Assembly (NCBI RefSeq): GCF_024172165.1
Contig: NZ_JAMZEB010000002.1
Span: 5,229,501-5,293,500, forward strand
Length of the DNA: 64,000 bases
Source of the DNA: Nonomuraea thailandensis
GTDB taxonomy: Bacteria; Actinomycetota; Actinomycetes; Streptosporangiales; Streptosporangiaceae
Direction: 5' to 3'
Shown here: positions 1 through 8,153 of the stretch, one piece after another
Numbering within the stretch: position 1 is the stretch's first letter
How the letters are laid out: every line of letters begins with the position of its first letter
Made by a program: the position numbers and the translations under genes
The notes under the pieces: generated by a model
Databases searched by the model: none
What the model was told of the DNA's origin: nothing
The model's input: the letters and a program-made list of their open reading frames with translations, nothing else

Positions 1-531
1 GATCAGCGGCTCCCTGAAGGCCAGGTTGAGGTGCACGGGGCCGGGGTTGCCGGCGCCGGCGGCGCGCTGGTAGGCGCGGCAGGCCAGGGAACGCCAGTAG
101 GCCACCTGCCCCGGCCGGTCCTCGGGCACGCCGACCTCGGCGAACCAGCGGGTGGCCGTGCCGTACAGCTTCATCTGGTCGATCGTCTGGTTGGCGCCGG
201 TGCCGCGCAGCTCGGGCGGGCGGTCGGCGGTGAGCACGAGCAGCGGCACGCCGGACTCGCTCGCCTCGATGACGGCCGGGTGGAAGTTGGCGGTGGCGGT
301 GCCGGACGAGCAGATCAGCGCGACGGGCCGCTCGGAGCGCTTGGCGAGGCCGAGCGCGAGGTAGGACGCCGAGCGCTCGTCCACGCGCACGTGCAGGCGC
401 ACCCGCGACTCGGCGTGCAGGGCCAGCGCGAGCGGGGCGGAGCGGGAGCCGGGGGCCAGCACCACGTCGGTCAGGCCGCAGCGCACCAGCTCGTCGACCA
501 GTACGGTGGCCAGCGCGGTAGCGGGGTTCAA
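1..531 (-). CDS. menD: MenD, SEPHCHC synthase (N-terminal part, cut by window edge)
   Basis: Thiamine-diphosphate enzyme that joins 2-oxoglutarate-derived succinic semialdehyde to isochorismate in menaquinone synthesis. The 177 visible codons carry the family's start (LVRCGLTDVVLAPGSRSAPL), then RVDERSASYLALGLAKRS and the CSSGTATANFHPAVIEA region with the ThDP glutamate. The start is TTG at 531, set by an AGGAGG seven bases upstream. It overlaps the menC stop codon as TTGA (528-531), so the two are probably translationally coupled. The 3' end lies left of position 1. The family call is sure; the rest of the protein is not visible. Confidence 0.95.
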   Translation of the reverse strand, partial: MNPATALATVLVDELVRCGLTDVVLAPGSRSAPLALALHAESRVRLHVRVDERSASYLALGLAKRSERPVALICSSGTATANFHPAVIEASESGVPLLVLTADRPPELRGTGANQTIDQMKLYGTATRWFAEVGVPEDRPGQVAYWRSLACRAYQRAAGAGNPGPVHLNLAFREPLI

Positions 532-1472
532 CGTGAGGCCTCCTGCATCCGGCGAAGCCACTGGGGAGAGTCAATCTCAAAAGCCGACAAATGTTGAAAA
601 TCTACCGCTGGGCGCCGGACCGCGATCCGGCCGTCCACCGGCACCAGCGAGTCCGCCACCACATCGCCCGACAGCAGCGACATCGTGCCGAGCCCGCACG
701 CGTACGGCAACGCGGGCAGCGCCGCCGCGAGCGCTAACCCGGCAGCCAGCCCCACGGACGTCTCCACGGCGCTGGACACCACGGCCGGCAGCCCGCAGGC
801 CTCCACCACGCGCAGCGCGGCGCGCACCCCGCCCAGCGGCTGCACCTTGACCACCGCGACGTCGGCGGCCTCGGCCGCGCGCACCCGCAGCGGGTCCTCG
901 GCCCGGCGGATCGACTCGTCGGCGGCGATCGGCACGTCGCAGGCCCGCCGCACCGCCGCCAGCTCCTCCAGCGTGGCGCACGGCTGCTCGGCGTACTCCA
1001 GGTCGTACCGGTCGAGCCGCTTGAGCCGGCGCACGGCCTCGTCGGTGTCCCAGGCGCCGTTGGCGTCGACGCGCAGCCGCCCGGCGGGCCCGAGCGCGTC
1101 GCGCACGGCCTCCACTCTGGCGAGGTCCTCGCCGAAGGCCTGGCCCTTCTCGGCCACCTTGACCTTCGCCGTGGCGCAGCCCGAGCGGCGCACGATCGCG
1201 TGGGCCTCCTCCGGGTCCACGGCCGGCACGGTCGCGTTGACGGGCACGCTGTCGCGCACCGGCTCCGGCCAGCCCTCGAAGGCCGCCTCGCGGGCGCACG
1301 CCAGCCACCGGGCGCACTCGCGGGCGCCGTACTCGGGGAACGGCGAGAACTCGCCCCACCCCGCCGGGCCGTGCAGCAGCAGCCCTTCCCTGACGGTCTG
1401 CCCCCGGAAACGCGTGCGCATCGGGATCCTGAAGACCACCGGGGCCTCCGGGGCCACGGGAGAACGCGTCAC
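528..1472 (-). CDS. menC: MenC, o-succinylbenzoate synthase
   Basis: Enolase-superfamily dehydratase that makes o-succinylbenzoate from SHCHC, the step after MenD/MenH. About 314 residues, the usual size. Visible motifs in order: RIPMRTRFRG near the start, AKVKV (catalytic lysine), RVDANGAWD and EYAEQP and IAADES for the metal-binding acidic residues, then VVKVQP and a C-terminal LGTMSLLSGDVV. I chose GTG at 1472 because GGGGAGGG lies just upstream and the family has only about ten residues before the RIP motif; ATG at 1508 is in frame and possible. It runs divergently from menE with 13-49 bases between starts and feeds into menD by a 4-base overlap. Confidence 0.92.
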   Translation of the reverse strand: MTRSPVAPEAPVVFRIPMRTRFRGQTVREGLLLHGPAGWGEFSPFPEYGARECARWLACAREAAFEGWPEPVRDSVPVNATVPAVDPEEAHAIVRRSGCATAKVKVAEKGQAFGEDLARVEAVRDALGPAGRLRVDANGAWDTDEAVRRLKRLDRYDLEYAEQPCATLEELAAVRRACDVPIAADESIRRAEDPLRVRAAEAADVAVVKVQPLGGVRAALRVVEACGLPAVVSSAVETSVGLAAGLALAAALPALPYACGLGTMSLLSGDVVADSLVPVDGRIAVRRPAVDFQHLSAFEIDSPQWLRRMQEASR

Positions 1473-1521
1473 GACCCTCCCCTGCGCCGCTGTCCGACCT
1501 GTCGCCATTAACCTTACGAGC

Positions 1522-2670
1522 ATGTGGAGGAACCCGTCGCATCCGGACCGTCCGCTGCATGCCATTGTGCAGCCTCCGGGACCTGCCCTGTTCACGGCGG
1601 TGCGCGACGCCCTGTCCGGTGACGGGCCGGCCGTCCTCCCGCTGTCCCCGGGGCATGCGGAGCCCGCGCTGACCGCCCTGCGTCCCACGCATCTCGACGG
1701 CGCCCCGCGCGCCGGCGGCGAGGGCGTGCCCGGCGACGTGGCGGTGGTGATCGCCACCAGCGGCAGCACCGGAGCGCCCAAGGGCGTGATGCTCTCCGCC
1801 GCCGCCCTGCGCGCCTCCGCGGCGGCCTCGCTGCGGCGCGTGGAGGCGGCCGAGGGCGATCGCTGGCTGTGCTGCCTGCCCGTCTCGCACGTCTCCGGCC
1901 TGCAGGTCCTGGTGCGCGCCCTGCTGTCGGGCAGCGAGCCGATCATCCATGCGGCGTTCGACCCCCTCGCGGTCCTCGGCTCGGGCGCCGATCACGTCTC
2001 CCTCGTGCCCACCCAGCTCCACCGGCTGGTCGAGACGGGGGCGGACCTGTCGGTGTTCAGGACGATCGTGCTCGGCGGCGCCGCGGCCCGTCCCGGCCTG
2101 CTGGAGCGTGCCAGGGAGCGCGGCGCGCGGATCGTGACGACGTACGGGTCGAGCGAGACGAGCGGCGGCTGCGTGTACGACGGGCGGCCTTTGCAGGGCG
2201 TGGACGTCAAGATCGGCGAGGACGGGCTGATCAGGATCGCGGGCCCGGTGTTGTTCTCCGGCTACCGCTTCGGCGTGCCGCCTGCCCCGCTCGACGGCGG
2301 CTGGTTCGTCACCTCCGACCTCGGCGAGCTGCGTGAGGGCCGCCTGCGCGTGCTGGGCAGGGCCGACGACGTGATCAACACCGGTGGCGAGAAGGTCGTG
2401 GCCGGCGCCGTGACCGACGTGTTGTGCGCCCATCCGGAGATCGCCGACGCGGCCGTGATCGGCACGCCGGACGCCGAATGGGGCGAGCTGGTCACCGCCA
2501 TCGTGGTCCCCGTCAACTCCGACACACCCCTCACACTTGAGCAATTGAGGGCGTACTGCCGCGATAGGCTTCCCCCTCATGCCGCCCCGCGCGAGCTGCG
2601 GTTCGTCTCCCGGCTGCCGCTGCTGCCGAACGGCAAGACCGATTTGGTACGCCTGAGAGCAGGAACCTGA
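1522..2670 (+). CDS. menE: MenE, o-succinylbenzoate-CoA ligase
   Basis: AMP-forming ligase that activates o-succinylbenzoate with CoA for menaquinone synthesis. 382 residues, the short actinobacterial MenE form. The P-loop-like AMP motif TSGSTGAPKGV is near residue 78, TYGSSETSGGCVYD is the adenylate-binding motif, and the C-terminal hinge (GRADDVINTGGEKV) and lysine region (LPLLPNGKTDLVRLR) are present. ATG at 1522 is the only convenient start before the conserved VQPPGPAL segment. There is no good ribosome binding site, so a leaderless or very short leader transcript is possible. Divergent from menC, so the menaquinone genes sit on both strands of one small promoter region. Confidence 0.93.
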   Translation: MWRNPSHPDRPLHAIVQPPGPALFTAVRDALSGDGPAVLPLSPGHAEPALTALRPTHLDGAPRAGGEGVPGDVAVVIATSGSTGAPKGVMLSAAALRASAAASLRRVEAAEGDRWLCCLPVSHVSGLQVLVRALLSGSEPIIHAAFDPLAVLGSGADHVSLVPTQLHRLVETGADLSVFRTIVLGGAAARPGLLERARERGARIVTTYGSSETSGGCVYDGRPLQGVDVKIGEDGLIRIAGPVLFSGYRFGVPPAPLDGGWFVTSDLGELREGRLRVLGRADDVINTGGEKVVAGAVTDVLCAHPEIADAAVIGTPDAEWGELVTAIVVPVNSDTPLTLEQLRAYCRDRLPPHAAPRELRFVSRLPLLPNGKTDLVRLRAGT

Positions 2671-2713
2671 CGAGTTGCGGCTGCGTCCAATTGGGGAGAA
2701 GGAGGGAGCCTTC

Positions 2714-3103
2714 ATGAACCAGACCCGCAAGATGTGGGCATCCGCGGCCGTCGTCGGCGTCATCGTCGTCGGGGGCGCCTCAATCGCGGCGGCCGCCTCG
2801 GCGGGCAAGCTCGACCAGGTCGCGAGGGAGACCCGAGCCGTGGTGGAGAAGGCGTCACCGTCCGGCCAGCCGCAGGAGGGGCAGGTTCCGGCCCCCGAGA
2901 CCACCGCCGACGACGGCATCGTGGTCTCCACCGAGGTCAACCCCGATCCGCGCGAGGTCATCGAGTACTGGACGGACGAGCGGATGGAAGACGCCCAGCC
3001 CATGCCGATGCCCGAGGTGGCGCCCGGCGAGTTCGAGGTCGGCCCAGGAGAGGTCGAGGTCGGGCCCGGCCAGGAGGAGCAGGGACAGGGGCCGACGGAA
3101 TAG
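2714..3103 (+). CDS. Small exported or membrane-anchored protein of unknown function
   Basis: 129 residues; I do not recognise a named family. Residues 1-35 look like an uncleaved signal anchor or Sec signal (basic NQTRK, then about 20 hydrophobic residues ending AAAASAG). The middle carries DPREVIEYWTDERMEDAQPM, which resembles the YWT-x-ERM-x2-A-x-P segment I recall from propeptides of actinobacterial secreted trypsin-like proteases. The tail is a Pro/Glu-rich repeat (GEFEVGPG, GEVEVGPG, GQEEQGQG). GGAGAAGGAGGG upstream sets the ATG. A rho-independent terminator follows at 3131-3149. Either a stand-alone propeptide-like protein or a surface protein. Confidence 0.75.
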   Translation: MNQTRKMWASAAVVGVIVVGGASIAAAASAGKLDQVARETRAVVEKASPSGQPQEGQVPAPETTADDGIVVSTEVNPDPREVIEYWTDERMEDAQPMPMPEVAPGEFEVGPGEVEVGPGQEEQGQGPTE

Positions 3104-3130
3104 ACCTGCCGCCGGGGTGGTTGCGCATAT

Positions 3131-3149
3131 GGGGCGATCCGCCCCTTTT
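3131..3149 (+). terminator. Rho-independent terminator after the small exported protein gene
   Basis: GGGGCG-ATC-CGCCCC followed by TTTT, and an outer ATGG/CCAT pair can extend the stem. It separates the small exported protein gene from the sigma factor gene. Confidence 0.7.
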
Positions 3150-3280
3150 CCATCCCGCAGGGGCGTACGGGAACAAATGACGGCGATTGGCGTTATTGAT
3201 ACTGGTGCGCCGTGCGGACGCGAAACCGCCCCACCACAACCTGCCTGATCGCTTCCACTCCGTACGGAGGAGGTGTCCTC

Positions 3281-4630
3281 ATGCCCAGAACCGCCGTGGC
3301 GACCCCACCCGCAACTCTCGACCAGCTGATTGAACGAGGGCGAGCCCAGGGTCACCTTTCTCTGGCGGAGCTGCGTGACGCATTCGCCGAGGCCGGCATC
3401 AGCCCCTCTGAAGGCCGCACGATCCTGCGTGAACTGTCAGAGGCCGGCGTGAGCCTGGCCGCCGAGGGCGAACCGTCTCTCAGCACCACCGCCCCGAAGA
3501 AGACCCAGAAGAAGCCGTCCACCGCCAAGAAGACGACCACGCGGACAAAGACTACCGGCCGCAAGGCCGACGAGGCAAAAACTTCCACGTCCGCCGCGGC
3601 CAGGGCCGCGACGCCGGCCGAGGCCAAGCCGGAGCACGAGGAGGACGTGCCCGACGACGTCCTGCTGAGCGAGGACGCCGAGCTGGAGAGCGAGCCGCTC
3701 GACCTGGACGACACGCAGTCCGTCATGGGCGACTCCGTGCACACCTATCTCAAGTCCATCGGCCGCCGCACCCTGCTCACCGCCGCCCAGGAGGTCGAGC
3801 TGGCCAGGCGGATCGAGGCCGGACTGTACGCCGAGTACAAGCTGGAGACCCAGCCCGACCTCTCCCCCTCCGCCCAGGAGGACCTGCACCTCGTGATCGA
3901 GGACGGCAGGCAGGCCAAGGACCACATGCTGGAGGCCAACCTGCGGCTCGTGGTCTCGGTGGCCAAGAAGTACACCGACCGCGGGATGTCGCTGCTGGAC
4001 GTCGTCCAGGAGGGCAACCTCGGGCTGATCAGGGCCGTGGAGAAGTTCGACTACACCAAGGGCTTCAAGTTCTCCACGTACGCCATGTGGTGGATCAGGC
4101 AGGCCATCCAGCGCGGCTTCGCCGACTCGGCCCGGACGATCCGGCTGCCCGTGCACGTGCTGGAGATGCTCTCCAAGCTGTCGCGGGTCGAGCGTGACAT
4201 GCACCAGCGCCTGGGGCGCGAGCCCACGCCCGAGGAGCTGGCCGTCGAGCTCGACAAGACGCCGGACCAGATCGAGGAGCTGCTGCGCACCAGCCGCCAG
4301 CCGATCTCGCTGAACGCCACCATCGGCGAGGACGGGGAGACCACCATCGGCGACCTCATCGAGGACGTCGACTCCCCCGAGGCGTCGGAGATCGTCGATC
4401 GCCAGCTCCTGGGCGACCAGCTCCGGGGCGTGCTCGACAACCTGTCGCCGCGCGAGTCGAAGATCATGGCGCTGCGCTTCGGCCTGGTGGACGGCAAGCC
4501 GCACACGCTGGACGAGATCGGCAAGCACCTGGGGCTGACCCGGGAGCGGATCCGCCAGCTGGAGAAGGAGTCGCTGTCCAAGCTGCGCCACCCGAGCAAC
4601 ACCCGCCCGCTGCTCGACTGGGCGAGCTGA
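3281..4630 (+). CDS. RpoD-like (sigma-70 group 1/2) RNA polymerase sigma factor
   Basis: Directs RNA polymerase to promoters. 449 residues. Residues 1-60 look like region 1.1, followed by a Lys/Thr-rich then acidic linker (65-145). Region 1.2 begins near 151 (DSVHTYLKSIGRR), region 2 near 220-290 (NLRLVVSVAKKYTDRG, FKFSTYAMWWIRQAI), region 3 has RLGREPTPEEL, and region 4 has TLDEIGKHLGLTRERIRQLE near 410-430. Region 2.3-2.4 reads STYAMWWIRQAIQRGFADSA where HrdB/SigA has [20 protein letters not shown], and the protein ends PSNTRPLLDWAS. It may therefore be a group 2 paralogue rather than the housekeeping factor. ATG chosen from GGAGGAGGT upstream. Confidence 0.9.
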   Translation: MPRTAVATPPATLDQLIERGRAQGHLSLAELRDAFAEAGISPSEGRTILRELSEAGVSLAAEGEPSLSTTAPKKTQKKPSTAKKTTTRTKTTGRKADEAKTSTSAAARAATPAEAKPEHEEDVPDDVLLSEDAELESEPLDLDDTQSVMGDSVHTYLKSIGRRTLLTAAQEVELARRIEAGLYAEYKLETQPDLSPSAQEDLHLVIEDGRQAKDHMLEANLRLVVSVAKKYTDRGMSLLDVVQEGNLGLIRAVEKFDYTKGFKFSTYAMWWIRQAIQRGFADSARTIRLPVHVLEMLSKLSRVERDMHQRLGREPTPEELAVELDKTPDQIEELLRTSRQPISLNATIGEDGETTIGDLIEDVDSPEASEIVDRQLLGDQLRGVLDNLSPRESKIMALRFGLVDGKPHTLDEIGKHLGLTRERIRQLEKESLSKLRHPSNTRPLLDWAS

Positions 4631-4638
4631 CGCGAAAG

Positions 4639-4665
4639 GCCCCGGCACCCACGTGGTGCCGGGGC
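4639..4665. terminator. Bidirectional terminator between convergent genes
   Basis: Perfect 11-bp stem GCCCCGGCACC / GGTGCCGGGGC with a 5-base loop, between the sigma factor gene (stop 4630) and the convergent gene ending at 4687. TTCTC follows on the plus strand. Confidence 0.85.
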
Positions 4666-4686
4666 TTCTCCGCCTCTGATCAGGGC

Positions 4687-5085
4687 TCAGGCGGTGGCGG
4701 GCAGCGGGCGCGGGACCCGCGGAATGCCCCACAGCCGGTTGTCCTCGCGCAGCGTGCGCAGGCGCTCCACCTCGGAGGTCCACATGGCGCCCGCGGGCGT
4801 GGCCTTGGCCTTGCGCCGCGCGATCCGGTCGTCGTAGGCCTTCACGCCGAACGTGGCCCGCTGCCCCGCCTCGGCGGCCCTCAGCGCCTCCGTCAGCGCC
4901 TTGTCGAACGCCCGCCCCGCCGCGAGCAGCTCGATCTCGTCGGCCGCGGCGGCACGCAGCTCACGCACGGTCAGCTCGGCCTGCCTGGCCTTGTCGAGCA
5001 ACTCGGGGAAGCTCTTGGAGATCTCCTGGTCCGCGTGGTAGCGGACCTCTGCCTCCCGGCTCACCCGCGGACGGAAAAACGCCAT
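4687..5085 (-). CDS. Hypothetical charged helical protein
   Basis: 132 residues from ATG at 5085 (MAFFRPRVSREAEVRYHADQ), with GAAGGGG upstream. No family recognised. The composition is mostly charged with long Ala/Glu/Arg runs (ELTVRELRAAAADEIELLAA), suggesting alpha-helix or coiled coil. There is no signal peptide or membrane segment, so probably cytoplasmic. It ends against the shared terminator with the sigma factor gene and is divergent from the TetR gene at 5193. Confidence 0.7.
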   Translation of the reverse strand: MAFFRPRVSREAEVRYHADQEISKSFPELLDKARQAELTVRELRAAAADEIELLAAGRAFDKALTEALRAAEAGQRATFGVKAYDDRIARRKAKATPAGAMWTSEVERLRTLREDNRLWGIPRVPRPLPATA

Positions 5086-5192
5086 CGACCCGGCCCCTTC
5101 ACAAGCTGTCGGTACTCGTTCAACCGCCAAGCGTACGCCGTCCGGCGACACGTACGGAAATCGCCCCGGAGCGAGCGCCTTTACATAGTAAG

Positions 5193-5762
5193 ATGATCAC
5201 CATGCCAGCCAAGAGACCGCCGGTGCCCCTGTCCCGCGAGCGCATCATCGAGGCCGCGCTCCACATCGCCGACAGCCAGGGCCTGCGGCGCCTGACCATG
5301 CGCCGGCTGGGCGACGCCCTCCAGGTGGAGGCCATGGCCATCTACCACCACCTGCCCCGCGGCAAGGAGGCGCTGATGGACGCCCTGGCCGAGCACGTGA
5401 CGGCCGTGCAGGTCGAGCAGGGGCCCACCTGGCAGGAGACGGCCAAGGCGTGGTGCCGGGCCAGCAGGGAGCTGCTGCGCGACCATCCGGGCGTGCTGGC
5501 GCTGGCGCTGACCAAGCCGCCCAAGGGCGCCACGGCCCTGGCCATCAGGGAGCAGGTCGAGCAGCTCTCCGACGGGGGCCTGGAGGCCGCCGGGGAGGCC
5601 GTGCGCGCGTTGCGGGCCTTCGTGTTCGGCAGCGTGGCGGTCGAGGTGCAGCAATCGGGGTGGGCCGACCCGGAAGTCGATGAATGGGTCAGGCGGGACG
5701 AAAGAGCGGATCTGGACTTCGAGCGCGGACTCGACGCTCTTCTCAAGGGATTGCAAACGTGA
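5193..5762 (+). CDS. TetR family transcriptional regulator (TetR_C_1 type)
   Basis: 189 residues. The N-terminal helix-turn-helix (ERIIEAALHIADSQGLRRLT, then GDALQVEAMAIYHHLPRGKEAL) is typical of TetR proteins. The C-terminal ligand domain looks like the TetR_C_1 class, which often binds small lipophilic effectors. Start is ATG at 5193 or 5202; neither has a strong ribosome site. TTACATAGTAA (5181-5191), a short palindrome, lies right at the start and could be an autoregulatory site. No obvious target gene is adjacent: the upstream divergent gene is the hypothetical protein at 4687-5085. Confidence 0.88.
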   Translation: MITMPAKRPPVPLSRERIIEAALHIADSQGLRRLTMRRLGDALQVEAMAIYHHLPRGKEALMDALAEHVTAVQVEQGPTWQETAKAWCRASRELLRDHPGVLALALTKPPKGATALAIREQVEQLSDGGLEAAGEAVRALRAFVFGSVAVEVQQSGWADPEVDEWVRRDERADLDFERGLDALLKGLQT

Positions 5763-5804
5763 TGCGCGTGTCGCGCTTGGACCGTTATCCTGCATAAGGC
5801 ACGC

Positions 5805-5820
5805 TGTGTCGAAGGTCACA
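5805..5820. promoter_or_regulatory. Possible Crp/Fnr-type operator upstream of the DUF5999 gene
   Basis: TGTGT-CGAAGG-TCACA matches the TGTGA-N6-TCACA consensus of actinobacterial Crp-type regulators with one mismatch. It is 144 bases before the ATG at 5964. A second inverted repeat, TATGTC-N9-GACATA (5857-5877), lies closer. Both are pattern matches only. Confidence 0.35.
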
Positions 5821-5963
5821 CGATCCAGGGATCCTCCTGTAACAGTCCGAACGGGCTATGTCGGAACGAGTGACATACGCCGCACACTTGCCAGCACAAC
5901 TACCCGAGCCGGCTCCCGACCCTCCACGACGGGAGCATCCCACGAGATATCGGAGGCACGCCG

Positions 5964-6155
5964 ATGTGCCCGCACGACCCGGCCTGTCCGGATGCCGAGG
6001 CGCCAGACCGCGAGGCGGCACGCACCCTCGCCTGCCACCCCGAGCAGGGGTGGAGTTTGCTCTGCAACGGAGTCGTCCTGTTCGAGGACACCGGCGAGCT
6101 CCTGCCCAGCGGCACCGCCATCGCACCGCACCGGCCCGTAGTCGGCGCCGCCTGA
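5964..6155 (+). CDS. DUF5999 family small protein
   Basis: 63 residues with the family pattern MCPHxPxCP ... DREAAR ... HPEQGWSLLCNG-VVLFEDTGELLP ... IAPHRP, which I recognise from a widespread actinobacterial family of unknown function. Cys2, Cys8, Cys24 and the cysteine in LLCNG could bind a metal, though this is inference. ATG set by GGAGG eight bases upstream. Stands alone between a TetR gene and the convergent hydrolase gene at 6198. Two inverted repeats upstream suggest it is regulated. Confidence 0.9.
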   Translation: MCPHDPACPDAEAPDREAARTLACHPEQGWSLLCNGVVLFEDTGELLPSGTAIAPHRPVVGAA

Positions 6156-6197
6156 CCGCGGCGAGCATCCTCGCCCGCGCGCGCAGCGACGTCCCGG

Positions 6198-6788
6198 CTA
6201 CGCGTAGCGCATGATCCATTCGGCGACGACCTCGCCCACTCTGGCGGGGTCGCGCTTGAGGTCGTGGTTCTCCCCCGGCAGCACGACCAGCCGCGCGGCG
6301 TCGGCCGCGTCGGGGATCCCGAACGGGTCCCGATCCCCGTTGACCACCAGCACGTCCACTCCGGCCCCGCGCAGCTCCTCGGCCCTGGAACGCTCCGGCC
6401 GCCCCGGCGGGTGCAGCGGGAAGGCCAGCGCCACCACCGCGGCCGCGCCGACCGCCTTGGCCGTACGGCACGCCACCCGCGCCCCGTTGCTCCGCCCGCC
6501 CTGCACGAGGGGCACCCCGGACCTGCCCGCGCGCAGCTCGCGCAGCACGATCTCCCACGCCTCGTCCTGCTTGACCGCCGAGCCGGGCGCCCGCGCCCCC
6601 GCCGCCCTGAAAGCCTGCGTCACCCTCGCCACGCTGGCCCCGGCCGCGAGCGCGGCGTCGCGCACCGCCAGCAGGTCGGGAGCGTCGACCGTCCCGGCCG
6701 ATCCGTGGGTCAGCACCAGCAGCAGCCGCGGGTCCGCGGCCTCGTCGAGCTCCACCAGCGCCGGCCCTCGCGGCGTCATCACCTGCAT
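6198..6788 (-). CDS. Alpha/beta hydrolase of the KANL3/Tex30 (YqiA-like) type
   Basis: 196 residues. Motifs: LVLTHGSAGTVDAPDL near the start, nucleophile elbow QGGRSNGARVACRTA (serine of GRSNG), acid site VVNGDRDPFG, and C-terminal histidine PGENHDLKRD. This arrangement fits the KANL3/Tex30-like hydrolase family; the substrate is unknown. Start at 6788 (MQVMTPRG) or 6779. It is convergent with the DUF5999 gene and divergent from the membrane protein at 6870, with about 80 bases between starts. Cytoplasmic, as there is no signal. Confidence 0.88.
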   Translation of the reverse strand: MQVMTPRGPALVELDEAADPRLLLVLTHGSAGTVDAPDLLAVRDAALAAGASVARVTQAFRAAGARAPGSAVKQDEAWEIVLRELRAGRSGVPLVQGGRSNGARVACRTAKAVGAAAVVALAFPLHPPGRPERSRAEELRGAGVDVLVVNGDRDPFGIPDAADAARLVVLPGENHDLKRDPARVGEVVAEWIMRYA

Positions 6789-6869
6789 GGCAGCACCGTA
6801 CCTGGGGAGGATGAGCCCCTAGCCCTCAGGGCGGATGACGGCGCGGCGCGCGGCAGGGATGATTTTCCT

Positions 6870-7211
6870 ATGCCAGACAAACGCCTCAGGGATGATCTGC
6901 AGGCCACGCTCGACGCGCGCCGCGATCTGGGTCCGGAGTACGAGACCGCGCTCGTCGAGTCGTTCGTGGAGCGGCTCGACGCCACGATCGCCGCGCGCGT
7001 GCGGGCCGAGCTCGATCATCACGGTCCCGCGCCGGCCAGGCGCCGCAACCAGGGGTCGCCGATGGTCCCCATCGTGCTGGGCTCGCTGGGCATCGGCGTG
7101 CCCCTGACGGCGATCGCGTCGAGCGTGGGCGGAGCGGGGCTGCTGGTGGCGTGGCTGTCGATCGTGCTGATCAACGTGGCCGCCGCCGCAGCGATCATGC
7201 GCCGCACCTGA
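6870..7211 (+). CDS. Small membrane protein, hypothetical
   Basis: 113 residues. Residues 1-65 are charged and helical (LRDDLQATLDARRDLGPEYE), and residues 66-110 hold two close hydrophobic segments (VPIVLGSLGIGVPLTAIAS and GLLVAWLSIVLINVAAAAAI). That is a cytoplasmic helix plus a two-pass hairpin, seen in many uncharacterised actinobacterial proteins. ATG at 6870 follows AGGGATGATTTTCCT with no strong ribosome site. Codon use is normal for the window. No function can be assigned. Confidence 0.78.
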   Translation: MPDKRLRDDLQATLDARRDLGPEYETALVESFVERLDATIAARVRAELDHHGPAPARRRNQGSPMVPIVLGSLGIGVPLTAIASSVGGAGLLVAWLSIVLINVAAAAAIMRRT

Positions 7212-7343
7212 CCCGCGCCGCACCTGACCCGCGCAGGAGCTCAGGCGCCGCGGCGCGCGTACGGGCCCAGGCCCGGCTCAGGCGTCGCGGTGCGTGCACG
7301 AGCCACGGCCCGGGACCGTGCTGATCCGGCTCGGCCCGGCTCC

Positions 7344-8153
7344 TCAGGCGTCGCGGTGGTAGCGCAGGCGGACCTCGGCGGCCAGCGTCTCGTCCTCGTG
7401 CTCCAGCCCGTACGACCAGACCCGTCCGGCGTCCTCGGCGCGCCCGCGCAGCGGCAGCGTGCGGGCCAGCAGCTCGATCGCCAGCGCGCCGGTCTGCGCG
7501 TCGGCCCCGCCTTCGACGCTCTCGGCGAACTCGGCGCAGGCCAGCTCCAGATGCGCGATGCCGAGCTGGACGCGCAGCCCGGGCACCTCGTCCCCGGGGG
7601 CGAACTCCAGGGCGTCCAGAAGCACCTCGGCCGCCGCGCCGGGCTCGGCGTGCTCCATCATCAGCTCCGCGAGCTGCGCCGCGGCGTGCGCCCCGACCCG
7701 CTCCTCGCCGCCCCGCGCGCCGGTCTCCATGGCGGCGCGGAACTCCTTCTCCGCCTCCTCCAGCAGCTCCGCCCGGGTGGCCAGCCTGGCCAGCGCGAGG
7801 TGGGCCAGCGGCACGTACGCGGCCGTGCCCACCCCCAGCACGGCCTGCCAGGCGGCCCTGGCCTGCTCGTCGCGGCCCTCGCGCTCGAACCCCTGCGCCA
7901 GGTGGCAGGCGGCCTGGGCGGCGTACTCGGGATGGCCGGTGGACAGCGCGGTCCTGGCCGCGGCCCTGGCCCCCTCGACGTCGCCGACCTGTTCGAGCAC
8001 CACGGCGAGGCCGACCGCGGCCTGCGCCCTGTCGGCCCCGTCGGGGTCGGCGGCCAGCTCGCCGAGTATGCGGGCGGCGGCGTCGAGGTCACCGCGCTCG
8101 GCCAGCAGGCGGGCGGTGTCGAGGGGCGGGGTCTCCAGCTCTGAGGACGTCAA
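7344..8153 (-). CDS. Tetratricopeptide-repeat protein
   Basis: 269 residues made of Ala/Leu-rich helix pairs spaced about 34-38 residues (LLAERGDLDAAARILGELAA, ARTALSTGHPEYAAQAACHL, AWQAVLGVGTAAYVPLAHLA, EFRAAMETGARGGEER). This is the TPR/SEL1-like pattern used for protein-protein contacts. I chose TTG at 8153 because AAGGAG lies five bases upstream; GTG at 8180 is in frame but has no ribosome site. Partner unknown. It lies downstream of gcvP but is separated from it by a strong hairpin at 8330-8387, so it is probably a separate unit. Confidence 0.8.
   Translation of the reverse strand: MTSSELETPPLDTARLLAERGDLDAAARILGELAADPDGADRAQAAVGLAVVLEQVGDVEGARAAARTALSTGHPEYAAQAACHLAQGFEREGRDEQARAAWQAVLGVGTAAYVPLAHLALARLATRAELLEEAEKEFRAAMETGARGGEERVGAHAAAQLAELMMEHAEPGAAAEVLLDALEFAPGDEVPGLRVQLGIAHLELACAEFAESVEGGADAQTGALAIELLARTLPLRGRAEDAGRVWSYGLEHEDETLAAEVRLRYHRDA

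Noticed and set aside
577..3153. Minus-strand open frame of 858 codons
   Set aside because: Crosses menC out of frame and runs antisense through menE; no domain sense.
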